Shown here: positions 26,301 through 38,578 of the stretch, in pieces
Layout: every line of letters begins with the position of its first letter
Position numbering within the stretch: position 1 is the stretch's first letter
Assembly: GCA_963931865.1 (NCBI GenBank)
Contig: OZ007506.1
Location: forward strand, 18,449,853 to 18,513,852
Source of the DNA: Axinella damicornis
Taxonomy: Eukaryota; Porifera; Demospongiae; Axinellida; Axinellidae
Reading direction: 5' to 3'
Length of the DNA: 64,000 bases
Position numbers and translations under genes: made by a program
The notes under the pieces: model-generated
Database searches by the model: none
What the model was told of the DNA's origin: nothing
The model's input: only the letters and a program-made list of their open reading frames with translations

Positions 26301-29300
26301 TAGGTCTTTAGTTTTTCATGCGATTACACGAATATTCATTATGACCAAGTAATTCAGTAATGCTGATGCCATGAAGCTAGTACATATATGATGGAATACA
26401 GCATCTTTATTATGCATTTTATGGAATAAACTCCTTCACTGTTTCTTTCAGCAGGTGAACTCAAGTTGGCTGTTGTTTAAGAGTTGTATCACTTCTCATT
26501 TCTGGATCTTTGCTCCCTTGTCCCAGGTACAAAGCCTTTCTCCCAGAGAAGCTAGCCCACCTCGATCCCAGGACCCTCTGTGAGGCACTGTTCCAGGCTG
26601 TTGGAATGAACAAGAATGATTTCCGCTTTGGCATATCCAAAGTGTTCTTCAGACCAGGCAAGGTAGATGGAAACCTAGTACGTGTACTGGTGGTTGACAA
26701 GATCTAGATACAGGGATTGTTCTCGGTCTGTTATAAGTCATGTTGCACAAGTGTAGCACTTGAATGGGACACACGTTGTTCAAGTGTGTGCTTGTTTTCA
26801 CGTACTCACGCGTGCACACCAACACCCACACTGGAATGGTTCACTACTGGTAGCTACTGTAGTATAGGGCAACTGGTAGTGCAAGATCACTTCACAGTAC
26901 ACCTCATGTCTTGCTTACTCTCACTTGTGCATTCTTTTCTGTGACGTGATTGTGTCGATCAGCTCGTATATACAACTTTCCCCCAATTAGTATATTACCG
27001 GAGTGTACAGTGTACGTATTAAGTGCCCAGGGGTCAGGGTCAATAGAATCCCGCTGAACAGGGGGGTGGGCGCTAGATGCGTACTCAGACTACTTAGGCA
27101 TGTAGTATCCGCCCACCCATTCAGCACTGTATAAACAACAAGCGCTGCGGTAAGCTGTGAATACCAATGACTGGCTATGAATATCTAAGTCCATTTTTCA
27201 CGCATAGAAATTGATCGCGCGTCTTTAAGCTCGCCATAGTTGACTGTAAATCGGCCTTTTTGAATGCACAACCTCGCCCAGAGGTTAAGAAATGCTGCTC
27301 AAAACTTTTGTGATGGGTGGGCCCTTACTACACTGCTTTTGGACCCTGTGCAGGAACTTGAGCCAAAACAGGGGGGTGGGCGGTTGATCCGTGGTGGGCG
27401 CTTGATACGTACGCTACGGTATGTTCTAACATATTTCCAAACGCACCATCTGTAACACTCTGAACTGATGAAGTGTATGAGACTCACCTCATCCTTTTGC
27501 AGTGAGCCTGATAACAAGGCTATGGGACAGTTCAGATCATATTAAACTCTTCACTGTTCTTCTTGCCCCTATCCTTGGAGTACCTCCCTTCCCCATGTGC
27601 ACTTTGTACTCTATATGTAACACATCTTCTCTCCTCAACAGTTTGCTGAATTCGATCAAGTGATGCGGAATGACCCTGACAACTTGAGGCTCCTGGTTGA
27701 GCAGGTGCAACACTGGCTTGTGTGCAAGAGGTGGAAGAAAGTGATCTATGGCACCATCTGTGTGCAGAAGTGTAAGCAAAGATCCACCGTTTGTTATGTA
27801 CATGTAGTTGAACCGGGGGTACAGAACCTACATGAGTGGTATTTGATAACATGGGTATAGAAGACTTCGGAATGACCCACGTTGTTGTACAAGGTAGTTT
27901 TCGTTTATGCAAACTCAGTAGGAATAAGAATAACTATACCACGATAATCGAACTATCACTCAGCCCTATCTTCAAGGGACATAGTCTGCTGTGTAGCGAA
28001 AAGACTGAAATAATGTTGGGTGTTTAAGGTCACAGCTATGGAATGCTTGTCTCTTTTAGTGTCCAGAAAGATCAAGTACCGCACCCAGAATGCAGTCATG
28101 GTGCAGAAATACGTCAGAATGTACCTGGCATTCCAGAAACACAGGCCAAGGTCAGTACACGAGCATAGAATACGGTTGTATATAGCTACGTATGTTTTCT
28201 TTTCTGTATGTTATGAGACTGTCAGTTTTAATGATCATGTACTGCAACAATGACTCCACAATTTTGCAGGTATCAAGGCATTTCAAAAGTTCGCAAGCTG
28301 AGGTGCAGAACTCCCGTCTTGACAGAAATTGGTAATAGCATCATGACGTGTTGAGAAATGCTTGTGAACAATGCATGCAATATTATAGACGTTGCAGATA
28401 TATATGACTTGGTTCATGAATATTATGGGGACATTTCTAGGCATGCTACATGGGCAGTACCTGGCTTGTATGTATGTGCACCTTGTAATGGTTTTTGCGA
28501 TGCAATGTACCCATAAAACAACAGCAAACTTGAATTCAAAGGAAATTAAGCTCACTCAAAACGATGCCCATCTATCCAGCCAATATCATAAGTCTCATTC
28601 CCTGACCGTTTATTTAGAGTGCGATACTAAAAGCGATCCATACTGGGTCTGGGACCAAGAGACTATTGTGAACCCTGCGGTTGTTTCACATTTTAGTATC
28701 ATCGCTGAAGAAAGACAAGGACAAGTTGATTGGCCATGTTGGCAAACTTGAGACTGCACTTGACCAGCTCACAGAAAGGATCAAGGTACTGGCAACTTGT
28801 ACCTCATTTAAAGGAGGGTTTGTTTTGTTGTACCATAGTGTCGTGAAAGAGCGACCACTTGCGAAAGAGCCCCACCCCTCACTTTGTCTCAGTTCCTGTG
28901 TAGGGTCACATCTATTAGAATGACTGCCCACCAATCTTGTCCGATATGATGTATGCTGAATTAGTGGAAAACACAGTGTAGTTGTAGTTTCGCCTCTGCT
29001 ACTGACAAAAATTTGGCCAAGTGTAGCTGCTGTGCTTTGGAGACTACTCTGCCATCTTTCAGAGCAAACCACAGTTCTTGTGGAGAGTGGCAGATGCTGT
29101 CCAACTATGCACGAGTGCAAAGCACAAACGTGGACACTCTTTCATACATGTAGATGAATGCGGAAACGCTTAGATAGAATTCCCACCCCCCTCTTTGATG
29201 AACAATTTGAACATGTAAGGTGCAGCTCCCTTGAGCACTCTTTTGTGACACTATGGTTCAGCTCAAGAACATGTTGTTTAAACTTGTACTTTAGCTAGGC

Positions 29301-31132
29301 AGCTGGAGATATGGAACTGGGATTTTTCACAAAGCATGGCTATTTATAGCAGTCCACTACATACACATACAAGCATTTGTACATGTGTGTTCATCCACGC
29401 ACACACCTTCATCAGTCTTCTGTGGTTGGTGCTACTGAGATTGATGGGACGTACAGAGAGATTCTGCAACGATTTGAGGAGTTGCTTGTTGAGCTGAAGT
29501 TCCGGCAGGAGCAACAGAGGATTGAGGAAGAAGAGGTTGAGAAGCTACGAAAGATAAGGGAAGAACAGGTGAGGGAAAATGTGATTTCAGTACTCCTTTT
29601 GGGGTGCCCTGATGCATGTGCTGCAGCTCTTCATGGTGAATCATAGCATTGGGTCATCACATCCCAGAGACAGAAAACGGACAGACGTAATGTTACACTC
29701 CTGGAGAAATACTTGTTCCACGTAATTGTAATGATGTTGGAGCAGTCAGGCAAGGAGTACGATGATTCTGAATACACCGCTGAGATTGCCGTCATGCACT
29801 CACTCGAACGTGTGCTACTTTGGTGGTGACGTTATGAGCGCTGTTGTTCATCCCATTGGCCACCGTAGCTCAATATGACTGTCATTGATAGTATGCGATG
29901 TAGATGTACAAAAATTGGGGCTAACCATAGCTAGCTGCCTATAAGCAAGGTAGATGCGATCATGAAGTATCTCCAAGTGGGAGTGAAACCTAAGGATGCC
30001 CATTTCTCATTATGGTGTGTTCACATGAATTGTGCGGGAATAATTTCCATACTTGGATCTTTATATATCTTTCCACAGGAGCGCGAGCGCCAACGCCGTG
30101 AAGAGGAAATGGCAAGGCTAAGAAAGCTTCAGGAGGAGATGGAGCGTGAGAGGAAGCTCAGGGAGGAGGAGGAGAGGAGAAAGAAGCAGGAGGAAGAGGA
30201 GAGGAGGAGGTAAAGTTTTAGTACGACAATGGCAGCACCAGTTTTCATAACTTTCACATTACGGTTTTCCCTACTTCTGTAGTCTTAGTCTGTTCCTATC
30301 ATGCAGCTATTTTATATGATCAGGTGTGTTTCCTTAAGCTGTCTTCATCCAGCTGTCTTCGTCCAACTGTCTTCGTCCAGCTGTCTTCGTCTAGCTGTCT
30401 TCATCCAGCTGTCTTCGTCCAGCTATCTTCATCCAGCTGTCTTTGTCCAGCTATCTTCATCCAGCTGTCTTTGTCCAGCTGTCTTTGTCCAGCTGTCTTT
30501 GTCCAACTGTCTTTGTCCAGCTATAGCAAGGCAGCATATAATCCAACAGCTTCCTTAGAAGAAGCTGTTAGACAGGGAAGACATCTCTTTGTCACTAAAT
30601 AATAGTTGGATGACAATGAAGTGCAAGACCTCTCTGTGATTAGAATGCCAAGTGTACGGTTGTGACCCTTGTTGTGAAATTATAAATCGTGAAAAGAATT
30701 GGGATGTTTTTTTAAAAGATTCGGCCCAAAATTTGTACCCACGAAAGTTTCCCGCTTTATCCTGCTATGGAGTATGGATAGATTGTGTTGGGTCAGAAGT
30801 GTAGACATAGACAGTGTAAGTCCTATATGCAGTATTAGCCATACCAATGGTCATATGTTTCCAATCACGGATGTGGTCTTCTTACTCACTGATGTGTTCC
30901 TTTGGCAGGCGTGCAGAGCTGGAAGCTCGTCGTCAGCGTGAGGAGGAAGAAAGGATGAGACTGGAAGAGGAACAACGCAAAGAGAGGGAGCAGATAGAGG
31001 CCGACCGAAGATTGGCTGTACGTACACTGAGCTCATTGGTTTGGTTCGGGACTGACTATGGTTACTTAATTGTGATGCGCTTTGCATAAAGGTAACTTTT
31101 CACTGCAGAAATTGTGTTTTTAGGGCAGAACT

Positions 31133-31168
<36 letters not shown>

Positions 31169-34100
31169 GCAGCTACAATTTGAGGGAAGTGTGTGACCAT
31201 GGAATTACAGTAACTATAATAACCCAACTTCATGGTTGACACCCTGGCCAGAGGTGCTCGCTTGTAATTTAGTTGCTTCCCAAGTATGCAGAGATACACT
31301 AAGTCATGAGGAGGCACAAACATTGATTATGAGTACAAGTAACTCACTTGCTCAGCTACTGTGCCCTCATTTTCATATGTGAGCGGTCTGGCGCCAGGCA
31401 GCTCTCTGTGTAGAGGTCTCACCTCCAGTCACGTTAGCGCTGTGCAGCACACGGCAGTTCTCCCTTCAGACATAGTTGTTGTTCAGAGGTCTCGCCACTC
31501 TCACTGCGTCTGCTTGAGTCTGGTGCAAGCAGTGTTGCTGCTAGCTTGCAGTTGAAAAACATCTGCTCCTTCACATTATTATGTCTTCATTATTAGGAAG
31601 AACTTAAGCGTGAAGAAGAGGCAGCTGTGTTACTTAGGTATGTGTGTAAGTGTACCAAATGTTCAATGGCCTTGTACTTTAAGATTATGGGAGATTGCAG
31701 TGGGTGTGTCCGTCGAGTTTGTTTCAACTCCATTTTACTCATACAGATATGATTTTACTGTTGGAGATGTGCCACTGCAAGCTCTCTTAGGGCTTGATTG
31801 AAGCTTAATAGCTATGAACAGTCCTCCAACAAATGACCTGTTGAGTGCGAAGAGCCACCGTCTTGACTGCCTCCTTGGAATACAGTATCATGTACTGAGA
31901 ACACTATCAAAATGACCTCCTTCCAGCCCTTTCTGCACTGTTAATGTTTTACTAAGTAGAAGTCGGATCACACAATTTCATTTTGGCAGTGACGTGCAGA
32001 ATCCCATAACCTCACTCTAGTGACCATGCAGTGTCGGTGGATTAGCCCCACGTGGGCTATATATCCAGTGTGGCAACCATGATTTTATGTTGCATTGACC
32101 ATGCCTGTATGGGGACTGCATTTCTAAGCCCAAGAGTGTGCACTAATGTTGGAATTTAGCAGCTTATGCAGCTAGTTTCCAGAGTTGTTAGTGGTTAGAG
32201 TTCTAGTAGATGAAGACAGTGGGCTGGGTTCAATTCCCAGCAACTACGTGCAGTTTCTGTCCCTTGATTCTTGATGCTGACTCATCTGAAAGCTGTCATT
32301 GGGGCGAGCGTGAGCGAGCCCCACATAGACGAGTTCAATGTGAATTTTCTTTATTTCTATATATATTTCTATATATCTATATATATATATATATATATAT
32401 ATATCGTACGTCGTGCCGTAAATCACTTCCTGCTCGTATTTTGCGTGTTCTTGCGTCATGCGTTATTTCCAAACTGAGTTCACTTCCTGCTCGTGCGTTG
32501 ATATCGTCCAACTGAGACGCGAACTATGAACAGTCTACCTCAACAAGGCCTTGCAAGGATGGAGACTATAGTGGGGCGGTGAGTGGCTAAAGCATTTCAT
32601 GAAGACGGGGAGAGCGCTTCAGTGAGACCAAGGGAGGTGATCCTCCTTGAACTCACAATCCCCTATAACTCGCCGGAGTCCCTTTCAAATGCTAAGCCAT
32701 GCAACTGCTCAGAGGATGGGAAGTTGACTGCATGCCCTGCACACGGTAACACTAAACTCACTGTGACCAGTCATGACAGATCTGGCATCAGCAGAGAACG
32801 AGGAAGTCATCCTCGGTGGCAACAACAGAGACAGAGACCGCTCCTGGACCTACCTGCCAGACTGCTTCAACGCTGTGAAGTGCATGCACGAGTGTCATAA
32901 CTTCTGGTGTGATCTGTGTCGTTAAGTTGTGTTATGCTCCCCGTCAGACTCACATTCTGATGACATGCACATGCAACTGCTCCATGCACATTCAGCACAA
33001 TGTCATGCAACTGTTCCATGCAAATTCAGCACCTGCATGTACTCGCTCACGCTCGCCCCACAATGTCCTGCATTCCCCTAGTATAATGTATGATGACTTA
33101 CTGAATGAATAATGCATGTCAGAGTGCTGTAGTGTGTCCAAACGATGGGCTCTTTAGAAAGCAACTTAATTCACATCTACAGACTTGCTGCTGAGGAGCA
33201 AGAGAGGAGGGACTATGAGCTTGCTGTGCGACTTGCACAAGTAAGATGCTGTTCTTCATACAAATGTGTATGGCAATTCAGGTTGGCGTACCAAATTAAA
33301 AAATAAAATAAATTAAAATAACGTGTGGTGAGTTGTAGGTATAGCTGCAGGGCAAAGAGTAGGCATGTACGTATAGTGAACAGATAGTGGTTGCCAGTAT
33401 ATAGCCACTTCTAGATTAATTGTGGAACACCACATTGCTTCTGAGGGTGTTGTCCGCGTGAAGAGGGTAACCAGGTGATGTCGTTGGTATGTGTGTAGTC
33501 CTCACAGAATTACTGGGTGCTGTCCTTCTTGTCACCAATGTCAACTGTCAATTGATGAAATGGTGATATACAAGGTGGTAGCTTTAACAGGTGGAGCTTC
33601 TCCAGTCTCCATTTCATTGTAGATCCTGTGGTAGCAAGTTGGCAGATTGTGTTGTTTTGGGGGTTTGTTTATTTCCTGCTTGAATAGTGCTGTTGACATA
33701 AGCAAGTAGTATGGATTGTGGAGGTTCTATGAGATGGTGCATGAATGTACTATGGAGTACTGTACATATCTGTAATGATACTTCCTGTAATATGCTGGAC
33801 AGGATATGGTCCAGCCGCAACAGGCGGTCGTTGAAAGTCTGAAAGTGAACACACAGTCTCAGATTGCGAGGCAGTCTCTCCAACGGTCGAGCAACTACCT
33901 TACCAGGCAGCAAGAGGCAGTTAGGAAAAAGTATGACCTCAGCAAGTGGAAGTATGCTGAACTCAGGGACACCATCAATACCTCTTGTGGTGAGTATGAC
34001 ATAATGTGTTGGTATCAATATACAAGGGTCATAAGCTGGGCTGGTATGGTGTAATGATCAGTGATAGATGAAGTAGGAGTTGAAGACTAAAAGGGATCTC

Positions 34101-34845
34101 TGTTTCAGATATTGATCTCTTGGAGGCCTGCCGGGATGAGTTCCACCGTCGATTGAGGGTATACCATGCGTGGAAGACGAGGAACAAGAAGCAGACAAAT
34201 ACTGGCCCTAGTGAGACGCAACGAGCACCGCAGGCAGTTGTGCAAGCAGGTCGGTGGGCATTCCTACTGGCATTCAGTTGTAGACTGTGTTCACTTTGGT
34301 ATACATGTAGTACAGTACGTACAAATCTGCTGCAATTATTTCATGTCTGTTACACCTCAGCTAAAATACATGCATAGATCCATCAATAGTAATGTTGCTT
34401 TAATGGCCATTTTCTGTGGCTAACTTTATCCATAATGTTCCCTCTGTTGCTTGCAGCTCAAGCCCATCATGTTGCTCCCGCTCCACCCCCTCGAACTACC
34501 AGTTTGTCTAATGAAGAACAGCCCGCGCAGAGGTACTTCAGGGTTCCCTTTATTCGTCCTTCTCAGCAAGACAGGTTGAATCGGAAGAAGGGGTGGTGGT
34601 ATGCCCACTTTGACGGCCAGTGGATTGCCAGACAGTTGGAGTTGCATCCTGAGAAGCAACCACTGTTGTTGGTGGCTGGGAAGGATGACATAGAAATGTG
34701 TGAGCTCAGCTTAGAAGAGACAGGCCTCGCACGGAAAAGAGGGGCAGAGATCTTGGGGGAAGAATTTGAGGGAGTGTGGGGAGAGTATGGTGGCAAACCC
34801 TATGTCAAGTCTGTCGAAAGGGCTGACAAAGCAAAAAAGAAATAA
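13979..34845 (+). CDS. MYO6: Myosin VI heavy chain, minus-end-directed actin motor
   Basis: 33 exons: 13979-14095, 15352-15421, 15920-15993, 17317-17446, 18059-18118, 19725-19770, 20088-20146, 20532-20629, 21400-21561, 22016-22199, 22373-22517, 22845-23002, 23152-23243, 23970-24042, 24268-24395, 24519-24614, 24882-25046, 25206-25244, 25325-25418, 26116-26188, 26527-26662, 27642-27771, 28060-28150, 28270-28331, 28697-28785, 29416-29568, 30079-30209, 30909-31017, 31597-31637, 33183-33240, 33803-33989, 34109-34249, 34457-34845. They total 3780 nt, 1259 residues (human about 1285-1294), with all phases consistent. P-loop GESGAGKT is at residues 151-158, switch I is [10 protein letters not shown], and the motor tail end is FRPGK at 729-733. 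The reverse-gear insert-2 and an IQ-like helix ([13 protein letters not shown]) start at 734. A charged single-helix region rich in Glu/Arg spans about 880-1015. The cargo domain has [17 protein letters not shown] at 1097-1099 and WWY at 1177-1179. These make it a true myosin VI: endocytosis, Golgi and actin anchoring. Insert-1 is missing. Confidence 0.97.
14770..14805. mobile_element. Fold-back repeat, CCTCGTTCCCAGG family (minimal copy)
   Basis: AGCCTCATTCCCAGG is followed almost immediately by the inverted CCTGGGAACGAGGCT, about 36 bp in all, in MYO6 intron 1. A related single left arm (AGCCTTGTTCCCAGGC) is at 14342. Confidence 0.65.
15197..15285. mobile_element. Fold-back repeat, CCTCGTTCCCAGG family, inner CCCCAGCTTTTTG arms
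   Basis: The outer arms AGCCTCTTGCCC / CCTGGGAACGAGGCT enclose a second inverted pair, CCCCAGCTTTTTGT and ACAAAAAGCTGGGG. Flanks carry GCACCTCA against GCACCTGA. The same inner arm reappears near 48940 and 50850. Confidence 0.65.
15461..15519. mobile_element. Fold-back repeat with exact 11-bp target duplication
   Basis: A 59-bp near-perfect palindrome from AGCCTCGTTCCCAGG to CCTGGGAACGAGGCT in MYO6 intron 2. It is flanked by the identical 11-mer ACCTTAGCATT at 15450-15460 and 15520-15530. This is the clearest evidence that the palindrome is an inserted mobile unit. A partial relative follows at 15552-15595. Confidence 0.8.
16308..16362. repeat. Palindrome with GAGCGCATGA / TCATGCGCTC arms
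   Basis: CGAGGCAAGAGCGCATGA is mirrored by TCATGCGCTCTTGACCGAGG around a T-rich loop, in MYO6 intron 3. Related arms occur at 21883-21945 and 49014-49060. Confidence 0.6.
19541..19672. repeat. (GGGA)n microsatellite and poly-G
   Basis: About 130 bp of GGGA units ending in a long G-run, some 50 bp upstream of the P-loop exon of MYO6 at 19725. Confidence 0.9.
20690..20890. repeat. CAGCTGCTGCTCCCTGATTG-containing dispersed repeat
   Basis: Contains GCTTCGCTCGCTTCAGCTGC and CTGCTCCCTGATTG blocks shared with about 61435-61760 and partly with 31380-31550. An inverted fragment occurs at about 21225-21320. No coding potential is recognised. Confidence 0.45.
21876..21951. repeat. Imperfect palindrome with AAGAGCRCATGATGACATCAT arms
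   Basis: CAAGAGCACATGATGACATC at the left is mirrored by GATGTCATCATGCGCTCTTG at the right, in the MYO6 intron between exons 9 and 10. It is related to the 16308 palindrome. Confidence 0.6.
23256..23342. repeat. (TG)n microsatellite
   Basis: Interrupted TG tract beginning 13 bp after the donor of MYO6 exon 13. Confidence 0.9.
26998..27419. mobile_element. MITE with CCGTAG-type ends and TA target duplication
   Basis: Left end CCGGAGTGTACAGTGTACG; right end ATACGTACGCTACGG, its inverted relative. It is flanked by TA at 26996-26997 and 27420-27421. GGGTGGGCG motifs lie internally near both ends. It lies in MYO6 intron 21 and has no transposase frame. TA duplication suggests Tc1/mariner-type mobilisation; this is inference. 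Confidence 0.6.
28831..29257. mobile_element. MITE with ACCATAGTGTC terminal repeats
   Basis: TACCATAGTGTCGTGAAAGA at the left is mirrored by TTTTGTGACACTATGG at the right, enclosing about 430 bp with no coding content. It lies in the MYO6 intron between exons 25 and 26. A second, older copy lies at about 4625-5125. Confidence 0.65.
30337..30522. repeat. 14-bp tandem array, about 13 units
   Basis: The unit AGCTGTCTTCGTCC, with C/T and A/G variants, is repeated about 13 times in the MYO6 intron between exons 27 and 28. The unit length is not a multiple of three and open frames across it are repeat artefacts. Confidence 0.9.
31134..31167. repeat. Poly-G run
   Basis: An uninterrupted run of more than 30 G in a MYO6 intron. 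Length may be unreliable because homopolymers are hard to sequence. Confidence 0.8.
32358..32404. repeat. (TA)n microsatellite
   Basis: AT-only tract including about 12 TA units, in the MYO6 intron between exons 29 and 30. Confidence 0.85.
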
Positions 34846-35568
34846 CCACTTCGAATTCTATCTTTGAGACCTAGCTACGTACATGCGTTTTAGAGGCCTA
34901 AACTTTACGGTAGGAGTCACTTCAAGCTAATTGTACTCTGAATATCATTTATAAGCTCTGCTGCTATACTTAGGATTTATTCTTTGTGTATGAGAATTCC
35001 AGAATTGACTTTGGGGAGCATTAATTGGCAATTTTAGCAACACAATCATGTAGTCGGACTTGCGTAAGTACTATATTTTACTATATGACAACACTATCAC
35101 TGGATATTCAGATTGATGTAATACTGTTTCTTGTACACTACTCCACAATCAGTTACTTGCAAAATATAATTTTAATGTGTTTCAGATCGAATATTTTGTT
35201 TCTCAAACATTTCAAGTAGCTATTTCTTTTCTTCAAAGGGGTGTGTGATTTTTATTGCAGTTTGGGCAATCCCCCACATTATGTGCTCAAAATCTTCTGG
35301 ATGTGTTCACAGTAACTGTTATTGCTTGTACACTTGTACACTGATGGAGCTTCTTAAAATTTAATGATAAATCACTGTCAACATCCACTTACACACACAC
35401 TCAAGTGGTGAAGGCTAACAAGGTACGTATAATGCAGATGTGTGATATGGCTAGTGCTAACTGGATGTGTGCCTAAATCTGCATTTCTATTGATGCGTTC
35501 ATACAATAATTTTTAAGGAACGTACACAGTGGAAAAGACACTTTGGTGAGTGTGTATGTTCAGGGTTT

Positions 35569-35751
35569 ATGTCAAAGACCACGGCAAGTGTACCAGACCT
35601 GACCTCAGATTGCTGGGCTTGTCATTGCTCTCCATGTGCAACAGACAGCACGCAGATCCAAGCGGCATTAGCAAAAATCATGAAGACAATCATACAATGT
35701 GCGTACAGAGAACAAATTAGCCAATGCGACGAAGGTTGGAACAAGGTACAT
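35569..35751 (+). CDS. Possible small cysteine-rich exon, unidentified
   Basis: An open stretch from ATG 35569 with six cysteines in about 60 residues (CWACHCSPC near residue 15), ending at a possible GT donor (AAG|GTACAT). A TTCAG acceptor lies a few bases upstream. No family is recognised and no partner exon was found. It could be part of an unknown gene, a BK 5' exon or chance; confidence is low. Confidence 0.2.
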
Positions 35752-36243
35752 GTAGGTCTCTTGAGAACTTGAATGCAGCAGCAATTTGTTAAGAGACTTT
35801 CAGCTCATGATGTCACGCTTCCGAAATAGGTAGCTATACATGTAGCTATGAGCAGGAAGGGTGGAAGAGGCAAGTATGGCCATTTTATTATGTCTGGGCT
35901 TGCCTGTAGAAAGTCCTAGTTTGAATAGCCAATCTTGTTATGAGTTACGAGTGAGTGAACATAGTTACCAGATGCATGGACAGTTAATCGATCGATTAAG
36001 AATGCAAAAACTCATTACAGCAATCATCTCTCCAGACTTTTAGCTATACTTACTCATCTGTATCAAAAGTAGCCAACCAAGAATGCCAAAATTGCTCATG
36101 TAAATTCCAAGAAAACTGCATAATTTTAACAAACAATTAGCATAATAAATAATGTCCTAATCTGTATTAGCACTATGCATCCATACGCTTCACATAGGTG
36201 TAATTTACAAGTATGCTATAAACTACAGTCCAGTCTGTCATAT

Positions 36244-36290
36244 AGCCTCGTTCCCAGGCTGTTTTGGGCAAAACGGCCTGGGAACGAGGC
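36244..36290. mobile_element. Fold-back repeat with exact 13-bp target duplication
   Basis: A 47-bp palindrome, AGCCTCGTTCCCAGG ... CCTGGGAACGAGGC, with a GTTTTGGGCAAAAC centre. It is flanked by identical CAGTCTGTCATAT at 36231-36243 and 36291-36303. Confidence 0.8.
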
Positions 36291-37045
36291 CAGTCTGTCA
36301 TATTGATTGGCATAGCACAATTTACTGTTTCAGACTAGAAAACACCTGAAAGAACACTTTTAGGGTAGAGCTGAGTAGACTCCTAGGAGACTAAATCTCC
36401 TATGGCAATGGTGGGACTCAACCAGCAACCTTGTGATTACCCCACAATTCAAGTTTGGCTTTCAACAATCGAGACAACCTACCTGCAAATTTGCAACTGT
36501 CTGTACAGTGAGATCAATGCAGATTTCTCTTCCAGGACAAGGTCAATGTACAAATTAATTGCGTGCATTCCATTAATATTCCGGCACAACGCTCCGCATA
36601 TAAGCATGCACAGCATGTAGCAAGCGATCCTACCTGGCTTCGCCGCACGAGTCGCTGATATCAGAGAGATCGAGACGTTACGCTGTCGCATCTTGAGTCC
36701 TTTGTAAGTTCAAAGTGCGTGTGTGCGCGCAGTTAATTGTGCCTTTCCGATAAGTTTATCTGTAAATTTTGGAATTGTTTATAAGAATTTGGTACATGCA
36801 ATAATTATTGTGGCCCCACAGTAGCATACATTATACTTCCCGTGGTAGCGGCACCACTACATAATTTTTGTGGAAATTCACCTTGCATTTTTGCTTGATC
36901 GAGTTGATAGTCACACCAGAGTAACTCCTAGCCAGCCTAGTGATTTATATATAGGGGAGTGTGGTTCGATCATTGAGTTTTTCATGACAAACCCATTATA
37001 CCATTTATAACACCTCAGGCACTCTCCCCATAGATGGTGTACCAT

Positions 37046-37127
37046 AGCCTCATACCCAGGCCTTCTTACCCCAGCGTTAGTACTGCAAGCAAGAAACACT
37101 GCGGCGAGAAGGTCTGGGTATGAGGCT
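37046..37127. mobile_element. Fold-back repeat, CATACCCAGG variant
   Basis: AGCCTCATACCCAGGCCTTC is mirrored by GAAGGTCTGGGTATGAGGCT. The 9-mer GGTGTACCA flanks it on both sides (37036-37044 and 37129-37137). It is a diverged member of the same short palindromic family. Confidence 0.7.
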
Positions 37128-37632
37128 AGGTGTACCACCATAGACTATTTTATCCCACAGAGGTGCCTTGGTGCAAAAGCTAGAGGGAAATGTACAACTA
37201 ACTGTGTACAGGCTGACCGCTTTGTACTGAGTCAGTGATCGACCAGTCTTGTTTTTGTTTATGCGATTTCTGCCACCTGACTGGTCAACGATTATTTACT
37301 TATCCTGCTCAGCCCGTAGAGTATCAGTGGCCGACAAAAGTAATGATGCTCAATATTTTAACCATACAGTGTTTCATGTGCGTATAATTATGTGTATGTG
37401 CAAATCCTATAGGGTTATCGGGAAAATTATCCATATCTTAGCTAATCGGCTGGTTCCAAGCCTTTCAATTTTACTTCAGTCTCATAATAATTATTATACA
37501 TAGTAATCAAGCTAGTTGAACAAGTGATTGCTTAATAATTATTGCTAAACACAGAGTTTCCCACGTGCATGCAGCATGCATGTAACCATAGATAGTATAG
37601 ACCTTCGTACTATCTATGATGTTACCAACTCA

Positions 37633-38188
37633 GGATGGCAAGAACTGGTTCTGCATTAAGCTGTCCATGTGCACTCATCTGGAAAAAAAACTACTTAAAA
37701 TATTCCAAGGAGTGATTAGTGCAGTTTCATGTTGCCAAAATATACCGCAAGTTCTGTCTTTGCATGCATGTCAAGGCTTCATTTTCTCTAGAAGCTATCA
37801 TTCATACCTAGGATTGCAGCAGAGTGAAGAAAGTGGATCTCGATCCACTTTGTTCACCACACTTCATCCTCATGGTGTCACACTGCCTTAAATCCTACGT
37901 ATGACGTAACATACCTCTAAGGCATTCCATACTACTTGCACAAATTGTTACTAGGAAGTGATACATACTTCAAAGTATATATCATTATACTATGCAATCC
38001 TTGGTATGAAAAACAGAACTGTTGAGGCCTTAACTCCTACATGATGTTGGATGCAAGAACTGGTTCTGCATTAAGCTGTCCATGTGCACTCATCTGAAAA
38101 AAACCCTACTTAGTTAAAACATTCCAAGGAGTGATTAGTGCAGTTTCATGTTGCCAAAATATATTATACCGCAAGTTCTGTCTTTGCA
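37633..38188 (+). repeat. Direct duplication of about 135 bp
   Basis: The segment 37633-37764 (starting GATGGCAAGAACTGGTTCTG) recurs at 38050-38188 with small indels, ending in CCGCAAGTTCTGTCTTTGCA in both. The intervening 285 bp are unrelated. It lies upstream of the BK gene. Confidence 0.8.
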
Positions 38189-38578
38189 GTATTGGTATTG
38201 CAGTACTGTAATTCCATGGTCATCCCCTCCTGTCCATATACCTGTACCTGTAGCTTGTACTTGTTGTGTTGTATGGAGCAAGATAATTCAACATGATATC
38301 CAAAATTTGTAATGATGCTTTCAAATTTGAAGTTGAAGGCATGTTCCACTGCCTGAAGTCAAAGTTTTCCATAAGCTAAGTGTTAATACGTAGGCTGATC
38401 GTGACTCCCGCTTGTTCCCTGCACCAATAAATATTTCTGCAAAACATGAATCCCGTTAATCTCGATGTATGTACCAGGTAACTGATATCTAATCTACAGA
38501 GGTTATGCTATCATTAATCACCATGATTGACCTTTTCTTCTTGCCCCTTCCCCCTTTCATCTCTAAATACAGGTATAC

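Larger units (their letters stand above)
34846..38578. other. Intergenic region MYO6 to BK channel
   Basis: No recognised gene over 3.7 kb. It holds one possible small exon near 35569, two short fold-back repeats (36244-36290 and 37046-37127), and a direct duplication of about 135 bp. An AG acceptor at 38571-38572, just before the BK start codon, suggests that an untranslated 5' exon of the channel lies somewhere here. Confidence 0.6.

Noticed and set aside
30301..30602. Repetitive frames (SSSCLRP-like units) at 30301-30602
   Set aside because: The 14-bp tandem repeat reads open in several frames; no start context, no homology, inside a MYO6 intron.
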